Part shown: positions 36,010 through 45,737 of the stretch, in pieces
Layout: the number at the start of each line of letters is the position of its first letter
How positions within the stretch are numbered: the first letter of the stretch is position 1
Assembly (NCBI RefSeq): GCF_000380245.2
Contig: NZ_HG428741.1
Span: 283,642 to 347,641 of the forward strand
Source: Bacillus massiliigorillae
GTDB lineage: Bacteria > Bacillota > Bacilli > Bacillales > DSM-1321
Direction: 5' to 3'
DNA length: 64,000 nucleotides
Notes under the pieces: model-generated
Seen by the model: the letters and a program-made list of their open reading frames with translations, nothing else
Database searches by the model: none
What the model was told of the DNA's origin: nothing
Made by a program: the position numbers and the translations under genes

Positions 36010-36669
36010 GTGGAGACTATTATACTATTTTTGTTGGCAACAGGTATTTTAGTTGCGTTTTTATTTGTGTTTCAATTGGAATTGTCGAATGTATGGAAGT
36101 TGATTGTTAGTGGAATTTCTTTACTTTTTTCAGTGTTTTCAATCTATGGGATGTATTATATGAATTTATGGATTATAGCAATAATTGTTATTTGTTTATT
36201 AGCGGTAGTTTCTTTTATTTTGGTTCAGCAGTGGGAAAAAAGCATTTATTCAAGCAATGATGTTATAGAAAAAAGTTATATAAATAAATCAATTGAAAGT
36301 TTTAAAAGTGAAGAAGAAAATTATATTGAAAATCGAGATTATATAGAATCATTCTCTGATACAAATAATTTTGAAACACCAAATACTCATTCAACTGTTT
36401 TTGCTTCAGCTAGCCAAGATTCATCCTTTAAAAATGATTTTATTCATTTATCAGATGATGCTGTACAGAGTGATACTAGTCAAGATGATTTAGATCAATT
36501 TGTACTGAAAGAAGAAAGAAAAAGAGAGAAGGAAGTTGAAGAACAAGTGGTTTCTCCTCTCGAAGAGCTTCTAAGTGAGCAATCAAAACAAGAGGAAAAT
36601 ACATTTGCGGAGATTGAACCGATTGTATTTTCTGAGGATAGTCACGAAAAAAATCTTCAGAATAAATAA
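36010..36669 (+). CDS. Uncharacterised membrane protein with acidic cytoplasmic tail, pilus locus
   Basis: 219 residues. Three membrane helices fall in about the first 75 residues (LFLLATGILVAFLFVF, IVSGISLLFSVFSIYG, IAIIVICLLAVVSFILV), followed by an acidic, Ser/Glu-rich tail that is probably disordered. No known domain is recognised. The start is GTG 36010 behind AAGAGGTGATC; the frame is open from 35983 without a suitable start. It lies between the minor pilin operon and the VanW-like gene, so a part in pilus assembly is possible but inferred. Confidence 0.65.
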   Translation: METIILFLLATGILVAFLFVFQLELSNVWKLIVSGISLLFSVFSIYGMYYMNLWIIAIIVICLLAVVSFILVQQWEKSIYSSNDVIEKSYINKSIESFKSEEENYIENRDYIESFSDTNNFETPNTHSTVFASASQDSSFKNDFIHLSDDAVQSDTSQDDLDQFVLKEERKREKEVEEQVVSPLEELLSEQSKQEENTFAEIEPIVFSEDSHEKNLQNK

Positions 36670-36771
36670 TATTTATCCTGAATTAAAGATACCGATAAAT
36701 TTTATTAAATAAGGCTTAGTTAACATTTTCTATTAATAGTACATAACAAGGTATAAGAAGGGGCGTTGCAG

Positions 36772-38112
36772 TTGAAAGTCTCTAATTTTTTAAAATTATT
36801 TTTAACGCTACTATTTTCAACGGCGTATATATTCTGTTTTACATATTTCGGTACGAAAGCATATGAACAATACTCGGGTAAAGAGTCATTATATGCAAAA
36901 GGAACAGAAGTGGTAGGCACTAACATTGCTGGGAAGTCGAAAAAACAAGTAGAAAATATTATTGTCAAATCAATTGAGAGCTGGCAAAAGAATGTAAGTG
37001 TTACTTTTACATATAAAGAGAAATCCTATGCAGTTCCAAATCAAATATTCGAATTCGATTCGCATACAACATTACGAGACATACAATCTGGAAAGGAAAA
37101 TAAGGCAGTTGTAACAATATCAGAAGATAGTTTACGAGAGCATCTGTTAAGTACTTCACTAAGTATTGATACAGATAATATTAATATGAATAAGCTGAAA
37201 ACTGATTTACTTGCTCATGCGGAGTCGCTTGAAGTAGGTCAATATACATATAGTTTAGAACAGTATAGAACGAATGGAATTGATGATACTGTTGCCATAT
37301 CTAAAGCGACAGTTACTAGTCTGAAGGTAAATAAAGAGTTATCGGATTTTGTTACGAAATTACCAACTATTGAATTAAAGGAGAAAGCAGTATTTTCTCT
37401 GCAGGATTATTTAGCAGATAGTGGTCATAATTCATACACAGATGAAACATTAAGTATGATTGCGACAGCCATCTACAATGCTATTTTACCGACAAATTTC
37501 ACAATAGTAGAAAGAAGTATAAGTGAACAACTCCCTTATTATGCTCGGTTAGGTTATGAAGCAAAGGTTTCTACAAAGAGTAATAAGGATTTAGTCGTAT
37601 TGAATGAAAATAATACACCTTACACTTTGGAGTTTACTTATAAAGGAAATAGTTTATCAGCAGTTTTAAGAGGGAACTCATTCTTGTATAAATATCAAAT
37701 TAAAGAAGAAAAAGAACAATCTTTTGCACCAAAGACGATTATCCAGTTCAATCCTAAGTTAACTACAGGGCAAATCGTTATAAAGGAAGAAGGCAAAAGA
37801 GGGCAACTTATACAAATCTATCGGGAAACATACGATGAATCGGGTTTACGTATTCATAAAGAGTTAGTATCCGAGGATTTCTATGCTCCTATCCCAAAAA
37901 TCGAAGTTCATAGTTTACTTGTGCCACCTGTAACGAAAGAAGAAGAACCAGTTACAGAGGATAAAGGACAAGAAGGCGAGAAATCAAAAGATACAGATGA
38001 GAAAGATAAAGAAAATCAAAATACAGATAATAAGAATGATGATAAACAAGAAAAACCAAATCAAGATCAAACAGATGAGAATAAAGATAAACAGCCTAAT
38101 AAAGATAACTAA
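36772..38112 (+). CDS. VanW/G5-like exported protein, pilus locus
   Basis: 446 residues. The N-terminal hydrophobic segment (about 7-25) is a signal anchor. The VVGTNIAGKSKKQVENI stretch resembles a peptidoglycan-binding (PGBD-4) segment. The central part with YYARLGYEAKVS looks VanW-like. A G5-like strand pattern (GQLIQIYRETYDESGLRIHK) follows. The final 65 residues are a low-complexity Asp/Lys/Glu/Asn tail. A VanW-family gene next to pilB is a recurring context in Gram-positive pilus loci as far as I know. It may help the pilus cross the wall. TTG 36772 follows AGAAGGGG; TTG 36766 is an alternative start. Confidence 0.7.
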   Translation: MKVSNFLKLFLTLLFSTAYIFCFTYFGTKAYEQYSGKESLYAKGTEVVGTNIAGKSKKQVENIIVKSIESWQKNVSVTFTYKEKSYAVPNQIFEFDSHTTLRDIQSGKENKAVVTISEDSLREHLLSTSLSIDTDNINMNKLKTDLLAHAESLEVGQYTYSLEQYRTNGIDDTVAISKATVTSLKVNKELSDFVTKLPTIELKEKAVFSLQDYLADSGHNSYTDETLSMIATAIYNAILPTNFTIVERSISEQLPYYARLGYEAKVSTKSNKDLVVLNENNTPYTLEFTYKGNSLSAVLRGNSFLYKYQIKEEKEQSFAPKTIIQFNPKLTTGQIVIKEEGKRGQLIQIYRETYDESGLRIHKELVSEDFYAPIPKIEVHSLLVPPVTKEEEPVTEDKGQEGEKSKDTDEKDKENQNTDNKNDDKQEKPNQDQTDENKDKQPNKDN

Positions 38113-38160
38113 AATACTCAAAAATAGTTAAGATATTTCACGGAAAAGTGGTGAAACAAT

Positions 38161-39822
38161 ATGGCACCAACGAAGAAAAGGTTAGGAGATATACTTGTTG
38201 AAGCAGGTATGATCACTCCTGAACAATTAGAATCGGCATTGAAGGAAAAATCACCAAAACAAAAACTTGGTGACGTTCTACTTCAAAAAGGGCTTATTAC
38301 CGAACATCAATTAATTGAAGTTTTAGAATTGCAACTGGGCATTCCGCTTGTTAGCTTATACAGCTATCCTTTTGATACGAAACTATTTCATTTAGTGCCA
38401 AAGGAAGTAGCGAAGAGGAATGTATTAATTCCATTAAAAAAAGATCATGACAAATTATTAGTGGCGATGTCGGACCCGTTGGATTTCTATGCGATTGATG
38501 ATTTACGAATGTCTACTGGCTTTGAAATTGAAAGAGCAATCGCCTCGAAAGATGAAATCATTCAATCGATTAATAAATATTATGACGAAGATGAAGGTTT
38601 GCAGGAGCTTCTTGGTGAGAATACTGGAGAAGAGCAGATAGTTGAAGAAATAGTTACTGAGCAAGATGCTCCTTTAGTTCGTTTGGTTAATCAATTAATA
38701 GCGAATGCTGTTGCTCAGAAAGCAAGTGATATTCATATTGACCCTCATGAAAATAAAGTGGTCGTTCGTTATCGCGTGGATGGAATTTTGCGAGTGGAAA
38801 GAGTGTTTCCAAAGCATTTACAAAGCTTGCTAACAGCAAGAATTAAAATTTTGGCAAATTTAGATATAACAGAGCATCGAGTGCCGCAGGATGGACGAAT
38901 TAAACAAGTATTTGAGCTTTATCCTGTCGATTTGCGTGTTTCAACTTTACCTATGATTTATGGTGAGAAGATTGTATTGCGTATTTTAGATTTAAGTTCG
39001 ACTTTAACAAATATTCATAAATTAGGATTGAACAAAATAAATTTACAGCGTTTTCAAAGTTTAATAGAGCAGCCGACAGGTATTGTACTTATTACAGGTC
39101 CAACTGGGTCTGGTAAATCAACTACTTTATATTCAGCTTTAAACAAGCTGAATAGTGACGAAGTGAATATTATCACAGTTGAAGATCCGGTTGAGTATCA
39201 AATGGAAGGTGTTAATCAGATTCAGGTTAACCCTACAGTTGGTATGACCTTCGCGACAGGGCTGCGATCTATTTTACGTCAGGACCCTAATATTATTATG
39301 GTTGGGGAAATTCGTGATAAAGAAACGGTTGAAATTGCTATTCGAGCATCATTAACAGGTCATTTAGTGTTAAGTACGATTCATACGAATGATTCTTTAA
39401 GTGCAGTTACAAGGTTAATTGATATGGGAGTAGAACCATTTCTAATCGCCTCCTCATTATCTGGGATTGTCGCTCAACGTTTAGTGCGGAAGGTATGTCG
39501 AGATTGTGCAGAAGAACATGAGCCAATGAAAAGAGAACATGAGATTTTTGCCAAGAGAGGCATGAAAATAGAGAAGGTCAAAAGAGGGAAAGGGTGTTCC
39601 TCATGTAATATGACAGGTTATAAAGGTCGGATGGCTATTCATGAAATTCTTGTCATAAACGAAGAAATGCGCCGAGTCATTATTAATGGTGAATCTTTCA
39701 CGAAGTTAAGAGAACTCGCAATCAAAAATAAGACAATCTTTCTGATTGATGATGGATTATTAAAGGTAAAACAAGGATTAACAACGACAGAAGAAATACT
39801 GAGGGCTGCCATACTAGATTAG
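38161..39822 (+). CDS. pilB: PilB, type IV pilus extension ATPase with MshEN domain
   Basis: 553 residues. The N-terminal MshEN-type region has two tandem motifs, RLGDILVEAGMITPEQL at 7 and KLGDVLLQKGLITEHQL at 35, the pattern known to bind c-di-GMP. Walker A GPTGSGKST is at 313, the Asp box and Walker B follow (RQDPNIIMVGEIRD), and a tetracysteine zinc site has C446, C449, C479 and C482. It powers pilus extension. It lies 48 bases after the VanW-like gene and 11 before pilT. Confidence 0.95.
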   Translation: MAPTKKRLGDILVEAGMITPEQLESALKEKSPKQKLGDVLLQKGLITEHQLIEVLELQLGIPLVSLYSYPFDTKLFHLVPKEVAKRNVLIPLKKDHDKLLVAMSDPLDFYAIDDLRMSTGFEIERAIASKDEIIQSINKYYDEDEGLQELLGENTGEEQIVEEIVTEQDAPLVRLVNQLIANAVAQKASDIHIDPHENKVVVRYRVDGILRVERVFPKHLQSLLTARIKILANLDITEHRVPQDGRIKQVFELYPVDLRVSTLPMIYGEKIVLRILDLSSTLTNIHKLGLNKINLQRFQSLIEQPTGIVLITGPTGSGKSTTLYSALNKLNSDEVNIITVEDPVEYQMEGVNQIQVNPTVGMTFATGLRSILRQDPNIIMVGEIRDKETVEIAIRASLTGHLVLSTIHTNDSLSAVTRLIDMGVEPFLIASSLSGIVAQRLVRKVCRDCAEEHEPMKREHEIFAKRGMKIEKVKRGKGCSSCNMTGYKGRMAIHEILVINEEMRRVIINGESFTKLRELAIKNKTIFLIDDGLLKVKQGLTTTEEILRAAILD

Positions 39823-39833
39823 GGGGATATAGT

Positions 39834-40874
39834 ATGCAACATAATGTGGATTATTTATTAAGAGCTGCTTTTGAATTAAAAGCTTCAGATATTCATATGA
39901 CGGTAGGTGTTCCACCTATTGTAAGGATTAATGGTGATTTAAAAAAATACGGAAAAGAAGTGCTATCACCACAAGATACAGAGGCAATGGCAATGCATAT
40001 TATGCCAAAGGGTATGGAAAATGTATTTAAAGAAAAAGGTGAGCTGGACTTTTCTTATGCGCTTCCGGGTGTGTCGCGATATCGTGTGAATATTTATCAT
40101 CAAAGAGGCTGTATAGCGCTATCTGTGCGTATCGTTCCGACAAAAATACCTACTATTGAGGAGTTGGAATTACCAGCAATATTAAAGAGTATCGCTAGTA
40201 AGCCTCAAGGGCTTGTACTTGTGACGGGTCCTACAGGTAGCGGGAAATCAACAACACTAGCGGCTATGATTCAATATATGAACAATACAATGAGCAAGCA
40301 TATTATTACGCTAGAAGATCCGATTGAATATTTACATAAACATAATACATGTATCATTGATCAGCGTGAGGTAGGATATGATACGAATAATTTTGCTAAT
40401 GGATTAAGAGCTTCATTGCGTCAAGATCCAGATATAATCCTTGTTGGGGAAATGAGAGATTTAGAAACAGTACGAACAGCTATTACCGCTGCTGAAACAG
40501 GTCATTTAGTCCTTGCTACATTGCACACATCTAGTGCACCTGCTACGATTGACCGTATTATTGATGTGTTTCCTCCATCTCAACAGCAACAAATAAGAAT
40601 ACAATTAGCATCGGTATTAGTAAGTATTGTTTCACAGCGCTTATTTCCACGAATTGATCAAACGGGGCGTAAAGCAGCTACAGAAATTATGATGAATAAT
40701 TCGGCCATTGCAAATTTAATCCGGAATGAAAAGGTTCATCAAATCATTAGTGTAATGCAAACATCAAGAGCTCAAGGAATGCACACTATAGATAGCAGCA
40801 TTACGGAGCTAATGAATGCGGGCATTATTTCAAAAGAAATAGCATTACCTTATTTAGGGAAAAAGGTGGAATAA
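39834..40874 (+). CDS. pilT: PilT, type IV pilus retraction ATPase
   Basis: 346 residues, without the zinc tetracysteine of PilB. Walker A GPTGSGKST, Walker B (RQDPDIILVGEMRD) and the C-terminal retraction motif AIANLIRNEKVHQI are present. It drives pilus depolymerisation, so this organism should be capable of twitching-type motion or DNA uptake; competence systems of the comG type lack PilT. Its stop abuts the pilC start. Confidence 0.95.
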   Translation: MQHNVDYLLRAAFELKASDIHMTVGVPPIVRINGDLKKYGKEVLSPQDTEAMAMHIMPKGMENVFKEKGELDFSYALPGVSRYRVNIYHQRGCIALSVRIVPTKIPTIEELELPAILKSIASKPQGLVLVTGPTGSGKSTTLAAMIQYMNNTMSKHIITLEDPIEYLHKHNTCIIDQREVGYDTNNFANGLRASLRQDPDIILVGEMRDLETVRTAITAAETGHLVLATLHTSSAPATIDRIIDVFPPSQQQQIRIQLASVLVSIVSQRLFPRIDQTGRKAATEIMMNNSAIANLIRNEKVHQIISVMQTSRAQGMHTIDSSITELMNAGIISKEIALPYLGKKVE

Positions 40875-42086
40875 ATGGCGAAGTTCTCATATAAAGGGCG
40901 AGATCTTAAAGGAAAAAAAGCAGGACAAATATCTGCAAGTTCCAAAAGAGAAGCGGTAGTAAAATTAAGCCAGACAGGAATTAAAGTTCAATTCATCGAA
41001 GAAATTCCTGAAACGTTGTTCACAAAGGATTTAAGTTTTGGAAGAAAAGTAAAGCTGAAACACTTTGTTATTTTTCTGCGTCAATTCTCAACGCTTTTAA
41101 AAGCTGGGGTAACAATGGTTGATGCTACGAGAATATTGGGGCAACAGACAGAAAATAAGCATTTGCGTAATGCTTTGTTAGATATTGAACAGGAGCTGAA
41201 AGAAGGGAATCCGCTTTCTCTCGCATGTAGTAAACATAAGAAGATTTTCACACCGATATTTATTAATATGGTACGAGCTGGTGAAGCTGGAGGGAATCTT
41301 GATGATACATTAGACCGTTTGGCGGTTCAATACGAAAAACAACATGATATGCAAAAGAAAATTACAGCTGCATTAACTTATCCTGTCATTGTGGGAATTA
41401 TGGCTATTGTTGTTTTAATTTTCTTATTAATAGCGATCGTACCTACATTTGTTGATTTATTTGCAGAATTTGGTGGTGAACTTCCTACAATTACGAAATT
41501 TGTGCTGAAGGCCAGTGACTTCATGCAAAATGCTTGGTATGTGATAGTGCTGTTTATTTTTGCGATAATCGCCTTAATTATCACCTTAAAAAAGAACAAA
41601 GCAACAAAATATTATTTTGATTATTTTTTATTAAAGATTCCTGTTATCGGAAAAATGCTTCAAAAGGCGTCGTTAGCGAAGTTTACTCGAACATTTAGTT
41701 CATTATTCTCCAGTTCAGTTCCTGTGTTACAGGCAATGGCAATTGTTGAAGAAGTTGTCGGAAATGAAGTAATTGCCGGAGTTATTAAGAAATCTAGAAA
41801 TTCGTTAGAAAAGGGACAGTCCATAACAGGACCAATGGTTAGTCACTGGGCTTTTCCTCCGCTTGTCACACAAATGATTGTTATAGGTGAAGAAACAGGT
41901 TCGTTGGATAGTATGTTAACGAAAGTAGCTGATTTCTATGAGAAAGAGGTCGAATATAGCACCGATCAAATTAAAACATTAATAGAGCCTATTATGATTT
42001 TATTATTAGCGGTAATTGTAGGTACCATTGTTGCGAGTATACTCATTCCGATGTTTCAAATCTTTAACCAAGTGGGTACATATTAA
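40875..42086 (+). CDS. pilC: PilC, type IV pilus inner-membrane platform
   Basis: 403 residues with two GspF-type cytoplasmic domains and three membrane helices near 170-195, 215-235 and 375-395. The conserved MVRAGEAGGNLDDTLDRL and VIGEETGSLDSML motifs are present. It couples the motors to pilin extraction. The ATG follows the pilT stop directly. Confidence 0.95.
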   Translation: MAKFSYKGRDLKGKKAGQISASSKREAVVKLSQTGIKVQFIEEIPETLFTKDLSFGRKVKLKHFVIFLRQFSTLLKAGVTMVDATRILGQQTENKHLRNALLDIEQELKEGNPLSLACSKHKKIFTPIFINMVRAGEAGGNLDDTLDRLAVQYEKQHDMQKKITAALTYPVIVGIMAIVVLIFLLIAIVPTFVDLFAEFGGELPTITKFVLKASDFMQNAWYVIVLFIFAIIALIITLKKNKATKYYFDYFLLKIPVIGKMLQKASLAKFTRTFSSLFSSSVPVLQAMAIVEEVVGNEVIAGVIKKSRNSLEKGQSITGPMVSHWAFPPLVTQMIVIGEETGSLDSMLTKVADFYEKEVEYSTDQIKTLIEPIMILLLAVIVGTIVASILIPMFQIFNQVGTY

Positions 42087-42147
42087 GAAACTATTATTAT
42101 AACAAGTTTGAAATGCTACTAATTTCAACAAGAGAGGAATAAACATA

Positions 42148-42666
42148 ATGAGTAAACTGATCCGATTTTTACGGTGTAGGCGTGGGTTTACTTTAATTGA
42201 ATTATTAGCAGTGATTGTTATATTAGGAATTCTCGCTTTGATTGCTATAGTAAGTATTGGTGGGTTAATTGATAACTCGAAGAAAGATGCTCATGTAGCA
42301 AATGCGTATCAAATGATTACTAGTGGTAGAATGGCGATTGCTTCTGAACCAGAATTGGCGACAGGTACAAAAATTATTACACTGAAGTATTTAGAATACT
42401 ATGGGTATTTAGAAGAGGTAGAAGATCCTGATGGCGATGGATATTTACGTGAGGATACCGATATACCGGGTGTTCTAACGGAGGAGCCAAGTTATATTAG
42501 TTATCTAATCATTGAAAATGGTGTGGTTAAATATATTAGATTAATTAATAAAAATCGAGGTATTCATACACCAGATCCATCATTAAGTTATGGGCATATG
42601 GGAGCTATTCGAATAGATGCTTTGAATAGGGATGCAGTATATACATTTAAAGTACCAATCAATTGA
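42148..42666 (+). CDS. Type IV prepilin, first of two paralogues
   Basis: 172 residues. Class III signal RRG-FTLIELL: cleavage after Gly13, Glu at mature position 5. The helix is closely similar to the next gene's, and IGGLIDN and KKDAHVANA are shared. Its C-terminal domain is longer and contains the acidic loop DPDGDGYLRED, EF-hand-like. It probably gives a minor or alternative pilin. The start is an ATG after GAGAGGA. Confidence 0.88.
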   Translation: MSKLIRFLRCRRGFTLIELLAVIVILGILALIAIVSIGGLIDNSKKDAHVANAYQMITSGRMAIASEPELATGTKIITLKYLEYYGYLEEVEDPDGDGYLREDTDIPGVLTEEPSYISYLIIENGVVKYIRLINKNRGIHTPDPSLSYGHMGAIRIDALNRDAVYTFKVPIN

Positions 42667-42729
42667 AAAACAACAGAGAATATTCGAATTAGTTTCACTG
42701 AAAATTCATAAAAAACCAAAAAAACAGAG

Positions 42730-42735
42730 TATAAT
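42730..42735 (+). promoter_or_regulatory. Possible internal promoter of the second pilin
   Basis: A perfect TATAAT lies in the 121-base gap between the two pilin genes, about 53 bases before the second start. The -35 is weak. A separate promoter would fit high expression of a major pilin. Confidence 0.35.
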
Positions 42736-42787
42736 AATAGAGTAATAGTAGTGCTTTTATACTAACAATTAGAAGGGGAGAAACAGC

Positions 42788-43261
42788 ATGAAGAAATTAA
42801 AAAGCATTATGCGCTCACAAAAAGGTATGACGCTAATTGAATTATTAGCTGTAGTCGTAATCCTAGCGATTCTAGCGTTAATTGCTATACCTAGTATTGG
42901 TGGTTTAATTGATAATACGAAGAAGGATGCTCATGTAGCGAATGCTCATCAAATGGTAAGTTCTGCGAGATTGGCTATTGCAACCGAGCCTGAGTTAGCG
43001 ACAGGTGATAAAGTATTATCTTTGAAATATCTAGAAGAAGGAAACTATATTGAGAATGCGGAAGATCCAGATAAAGACGGTGGGTATTTAGCAGGATCAC
43101 TAGCTAGCCCTAAGTCGGGATCTTATGTAACGATTAAAGATGGTAAGGTTATTAGTGTAAAATTAGTAAACAAAACACGTGGAGTACAAAAAGATAATGG
43201 AGATCCTGTTGAGATTAAGGATTTAAAACGTGATGCTGTCACTAAAACTACAACTCCATAA
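42788..43261 (+). CDS. Type IV prepilin, likely major pilin
   Basis: 157 residues. Signal QKG-MTLIELL has Gly13 before the cut and Glu at mature position 5. The mature protein starts with Met, which is common for N-methylated Gram-positive pilins. It has a short globular domain with the acidic loop DPDKDGG. A strong ribosome binding site (AGAAGGGGA) and a possible own promoter suggest that this is the abundant subunit. No terminator lies before pilD. Confidence 0.88.
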   Translation: MKKLKSIMRSQKGMTLIELLAVVVILAILALIAIPSIGGLIDNTKKDAHVANAHQMVSSARLAIATEPELATGDKVLSLKYLEEGNYIENAEDPDKDGGYLAGSLASPKSGSYVTIKDGKVISVKLVNKTRGVQKDNGDPVEIKDLKRDAVTKTTTP

Positions 43262-43283
43262 TAATTAGCTAAAAGGAGAACCT

Positions 43284-44039
43284 ATGGAACTATTAATCAT
43301 TCTATACCTAGCCGTTGTTGGCTTAGTATTTGGCTCGTTTTTTAATGTAGTTGGATTAAGGGTTCCTCTCAAACAATCGATTGTACGACCAAGGTCGTCG
43401 TGTCCGAACTGTAAGCATATGCTTACAAGTAAGGAATTAATACCTGTCGTATCATATATCATACAAGGTGGGAAATGTCGGAGCTGCAAAGCTCCGATTT
43501 CTCCTATCTATCCCATCATGGAATTCGTGACAGGATTTTTGTTTGCGATTACACCATTAATTATTGGATGGAGTAACGAGCTACTAATTGCTTATTCCCT
43601 CATCTCGTTATTAGTTATTATCACTGTATCTGATTTAGCGTATATGATTATCCCAGATAAAGTATTACTATTTTTTGCTGCATTGTTTTTAATTCTACAT
43701 ATTTATCCTGGTGGATTACATATCATTGATTCGTTATTAGGTGCATTGGTTGGTTTTGGAATCCTCTTACTTATTGCCCTCATTAGCAATGGCGGTATGG
43801 GCGGTGGAGATATTAAGCTTTTTGCTGTACTAGGATTAATACTAGGAGTAAAGCTTATTATTTTGACTTTGTTTTTTTCCGCCTTATATGGAGCTTTATT
43901 AGGTTCTCTATTTATAGTTATTGGTGTTGCGAAGAAAAAGCAACCAATTCCTTTTGGTCCATATATCGCTTTAGCAACTTTAACTGCGTACTTCTTTGGT
44001 GAAAGAATTGTAAATTGGTATTTTGGGGTATTGTTATAG
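43284..44039 (+). CDS. pilD: Prepilin peptidase and N-methyltransferase
   Basis: 251-residue polytopic membrane aspartic peptidase. The N-terminal cytoplasmic domain has a full zinc tetracysteine (C40, C43, C65, C68), used in N-methylation. The catalytic aspartates are in VSDLAYMIIPDK and GGGDIKL. It should process all five prepilins here. It occupies the genomic place of comC in B. subtilis (between folC and spoIIB), and may also serve competence pseudopilins. Confidence 0.95.
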   Translation: MELLIILYLAVVGLVFGSFFNVVGLRVPLKQSIVRPRSSCPNCKHMLTSKELIPVVSYIIQGGKCRSCKAPISPIYPIMEFVTGFLFAITPLIIGWSNELLIAYSLISLLVIITVSDLAYMIIPDKVLLFFAALFLILHIYPGGLHIIDSLLGALVGFGILLLIALISNGGMGGGDIKLFAVLGLILGVKLIILTLFFSALYGALLGSLFIVIGVAKKKQPIPFGPYIALATLTAYFFGERIVNWYFGVLL

Positions 44040-44065
44040 TAATACATACGTTAGGAGTCATCTTC

Positions 44066-45061
44066 ATGGCATTATCTCTGTTTAGTAGAAATAGTAAAAT
44101 TGTTAATTTGGAAATAAAAGATTATGTAATTCGTTTTGCGGATGTCAGACCTGGGAAAAATCCTACGCTTCATAGAGGCGGTGAATATTTATTACCACTT
44201 GGCATTGTTAAGAATGGGAAGATTGTTGATTTTGAGACGTTGAAAATGATTTTGCTTCAATGTATTGAAGATTGGAAGATATCAAAGCGTGAAGTTCGAT
44301 TCTTGCTTCCTGATAAGTCTGTTTTCATGAGAAAAATACGTATTCCAAAAGATGTAGCTGAGAATGAAATCGAAGGCTACATCTATTTGCAATTGGGAAC
44401 GAGTATTCATTTACCTTTTGAAGCGCCATATTTTGATTTTTTTGTGCTAGGGGAAGTTGGAGAGGAAAAGGAAATTCTCTTATTTGCGGCGCCTGAAGAT
44501 TTGGTTATGCAATATAAGCAACTTCTAGAAGAGTGTAAATTGAAACCGGTTGTAGCAGATTTAGCACCTCTTGCTATGTACAGATTGTATAACGCAATTG
44601 AAAATGTAAATGCTAATATGCCTCTATTAAGCTTATATTTTTCATTATTTGATGTCGATGCTAGTATTTTTCTTCATCACAAACCACAGTTTATGCGAAA
44701 TATTATGATCCCAATAGAACAAGAATTATGGGAAAGGGCAACTAATAGAAAAGGTGAGCCGACGTGGTTATTTACGAGAGAGGAAGATATTTATATTGAT
44801 ATGCTAGAGGATGCATTTATTGAAATTGATCGTATATTAAGTTTCTATAAATTCAATATGAATCAAGGAAATCAAGAAGTTTCGAAAATTATGATTAGTG
44901 GCGATCATCCATTATTACATAGAATTGTCGACTGTATTCGAAAGAGATATAACTTGGACGTTGGCGTAATTCATGAAGAAAAAATTTCTGTAGATCAGCA
45001 AGACTTGGAAGTATCGTCGTATTGTTTACCGATAGGTCTCGCTCTTAGAGGGGGAAAATAA
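44066..45061 (+). CDS. pilM: PilM, cytoplasmic actin-like pilus assembly protein
   Basis: 331 residues with the actin/FtsA-like fold typical of PilM (KIVNLEIKDYVIRFADV, then LLPDKSVFMRKIRIP). PilM binds the INLLP motif of PilN, present in the next gene. ATG 44066 follows TTAGGAG; an open frame extends upstream over the end of pilD but lacks a ribosome binding site. Adjacent to pilN with no gap. Confidence 0.85.
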   Translation: MALSLFSRNSKIVNLEIKDYVIRFADVRPGKNPTLHRGGEYLLPLGIVKNGKIVDFETLKMILLQCIEDWKISKREVRFLLPDKSVFMRKIRIPKDVAENEIEGYIYLQLGTSIHLPFEAPYFDFFVLGEVGEEKEILLFAAPEDLVMQYKQLLEECKLKPVVADLAPLAMYRLYNAIENVNANMPLLSLYFSLFDVDASIFLHHKPQFMRNIMIPIEQELWERATNRKGEPTWLFTREEDIYIDMLEDAFIEIDRILSFYKFNMNQGNQEVSKIMISGDHPLLHRIVDCIRKRYNLDVGVIHEEKISVDQQDLEVSSYCLPIGLALRGGK

Positions 45062-45736
45062 ATGTTAGTTGAAATCAATTTACTTCCGAAAAAAGAGCCG
45101 AGAAATTATAAGCTAATCAGTATAAGTGCTGTAGTAATAATACTTATATTAGCTTTAAGTGTTTTCTTTTACTTTACATACGATAGTTATAAGAAGGAAT
45201 CAGCACAGCTAGATGAACAAATCATGACAACGAAACAAATTGCAGGAATTGTACAAAGTCAAAATGATGCAGCTACGAGAAATGATTCTGCTCAACAGCT
45301 GAAAAGCTATATTGAATGGAGTGAATTGGATCGTGTTAAAACAGTTCCTCTTTTAGTACATATTATAGGTTTATTACCTGAACGAGGCTATTTTATGAAT
45401 TTCAATTATGTAACGGAAGGGACGATTCAACTTTCTGTTCAATTTGATACGTCAAAAGAAGCTGCCGATTATTTAAATTCTTTAAGTGCCTCTAGTTGGA
45501 TTACAGAAGCAAAACTTACTTCTCTTGCTACAACAACGAATCCATATGAAGAGGAAGAGAAGAATAAGGAAAAAGTAGATACTCAAGAACAAAATAAAGC
45601 ATTAACAACCGTTGAAGGAAATAGTGATGCCTATATTCCACGATATTTAGGAATTTACGAATTAACGATTAATAAGGCGAAAGCTCTTCAAATCGCAAAA
45701 GAAGCCCAGACTTCTTCGAAGAAGGAGGCTGAGTAA
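45062..45736 (+). CDS. pilN: PilN, bitopic alignment protein
   Basis: 224 residues. It starts MLVEINLLPKKEPRNY, containing the INLLP motif that binds PilM, then a single membrane helix (about 18-38), a coiled coil and a ferredoxin-like domain. The C-terminus is a basic Lys/Glu tail. The stop is one base before the pilO start. Confidence 0.88.
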   Translation: MLVEINLLPKKEPRNYKLISISAVVIILILALSVFFYFTYDSYKKESAQLDEQIMTTKQIAGIVQSQNDAATRNDSAQQLKSYIEWSELDRVKTVPLLVHIIGLLPERGYFMNFNYVTEGTIQLSVQFDTSKEAADYLNSLSASSWITEAKLTSLATTTNPYEEEEKNKEKVDTQEQNKALTTVEGNSDAYIPRYLGIYELTINKAKALQIAKEAQTSSKKEAE

Positions 45737-45737
45737 A

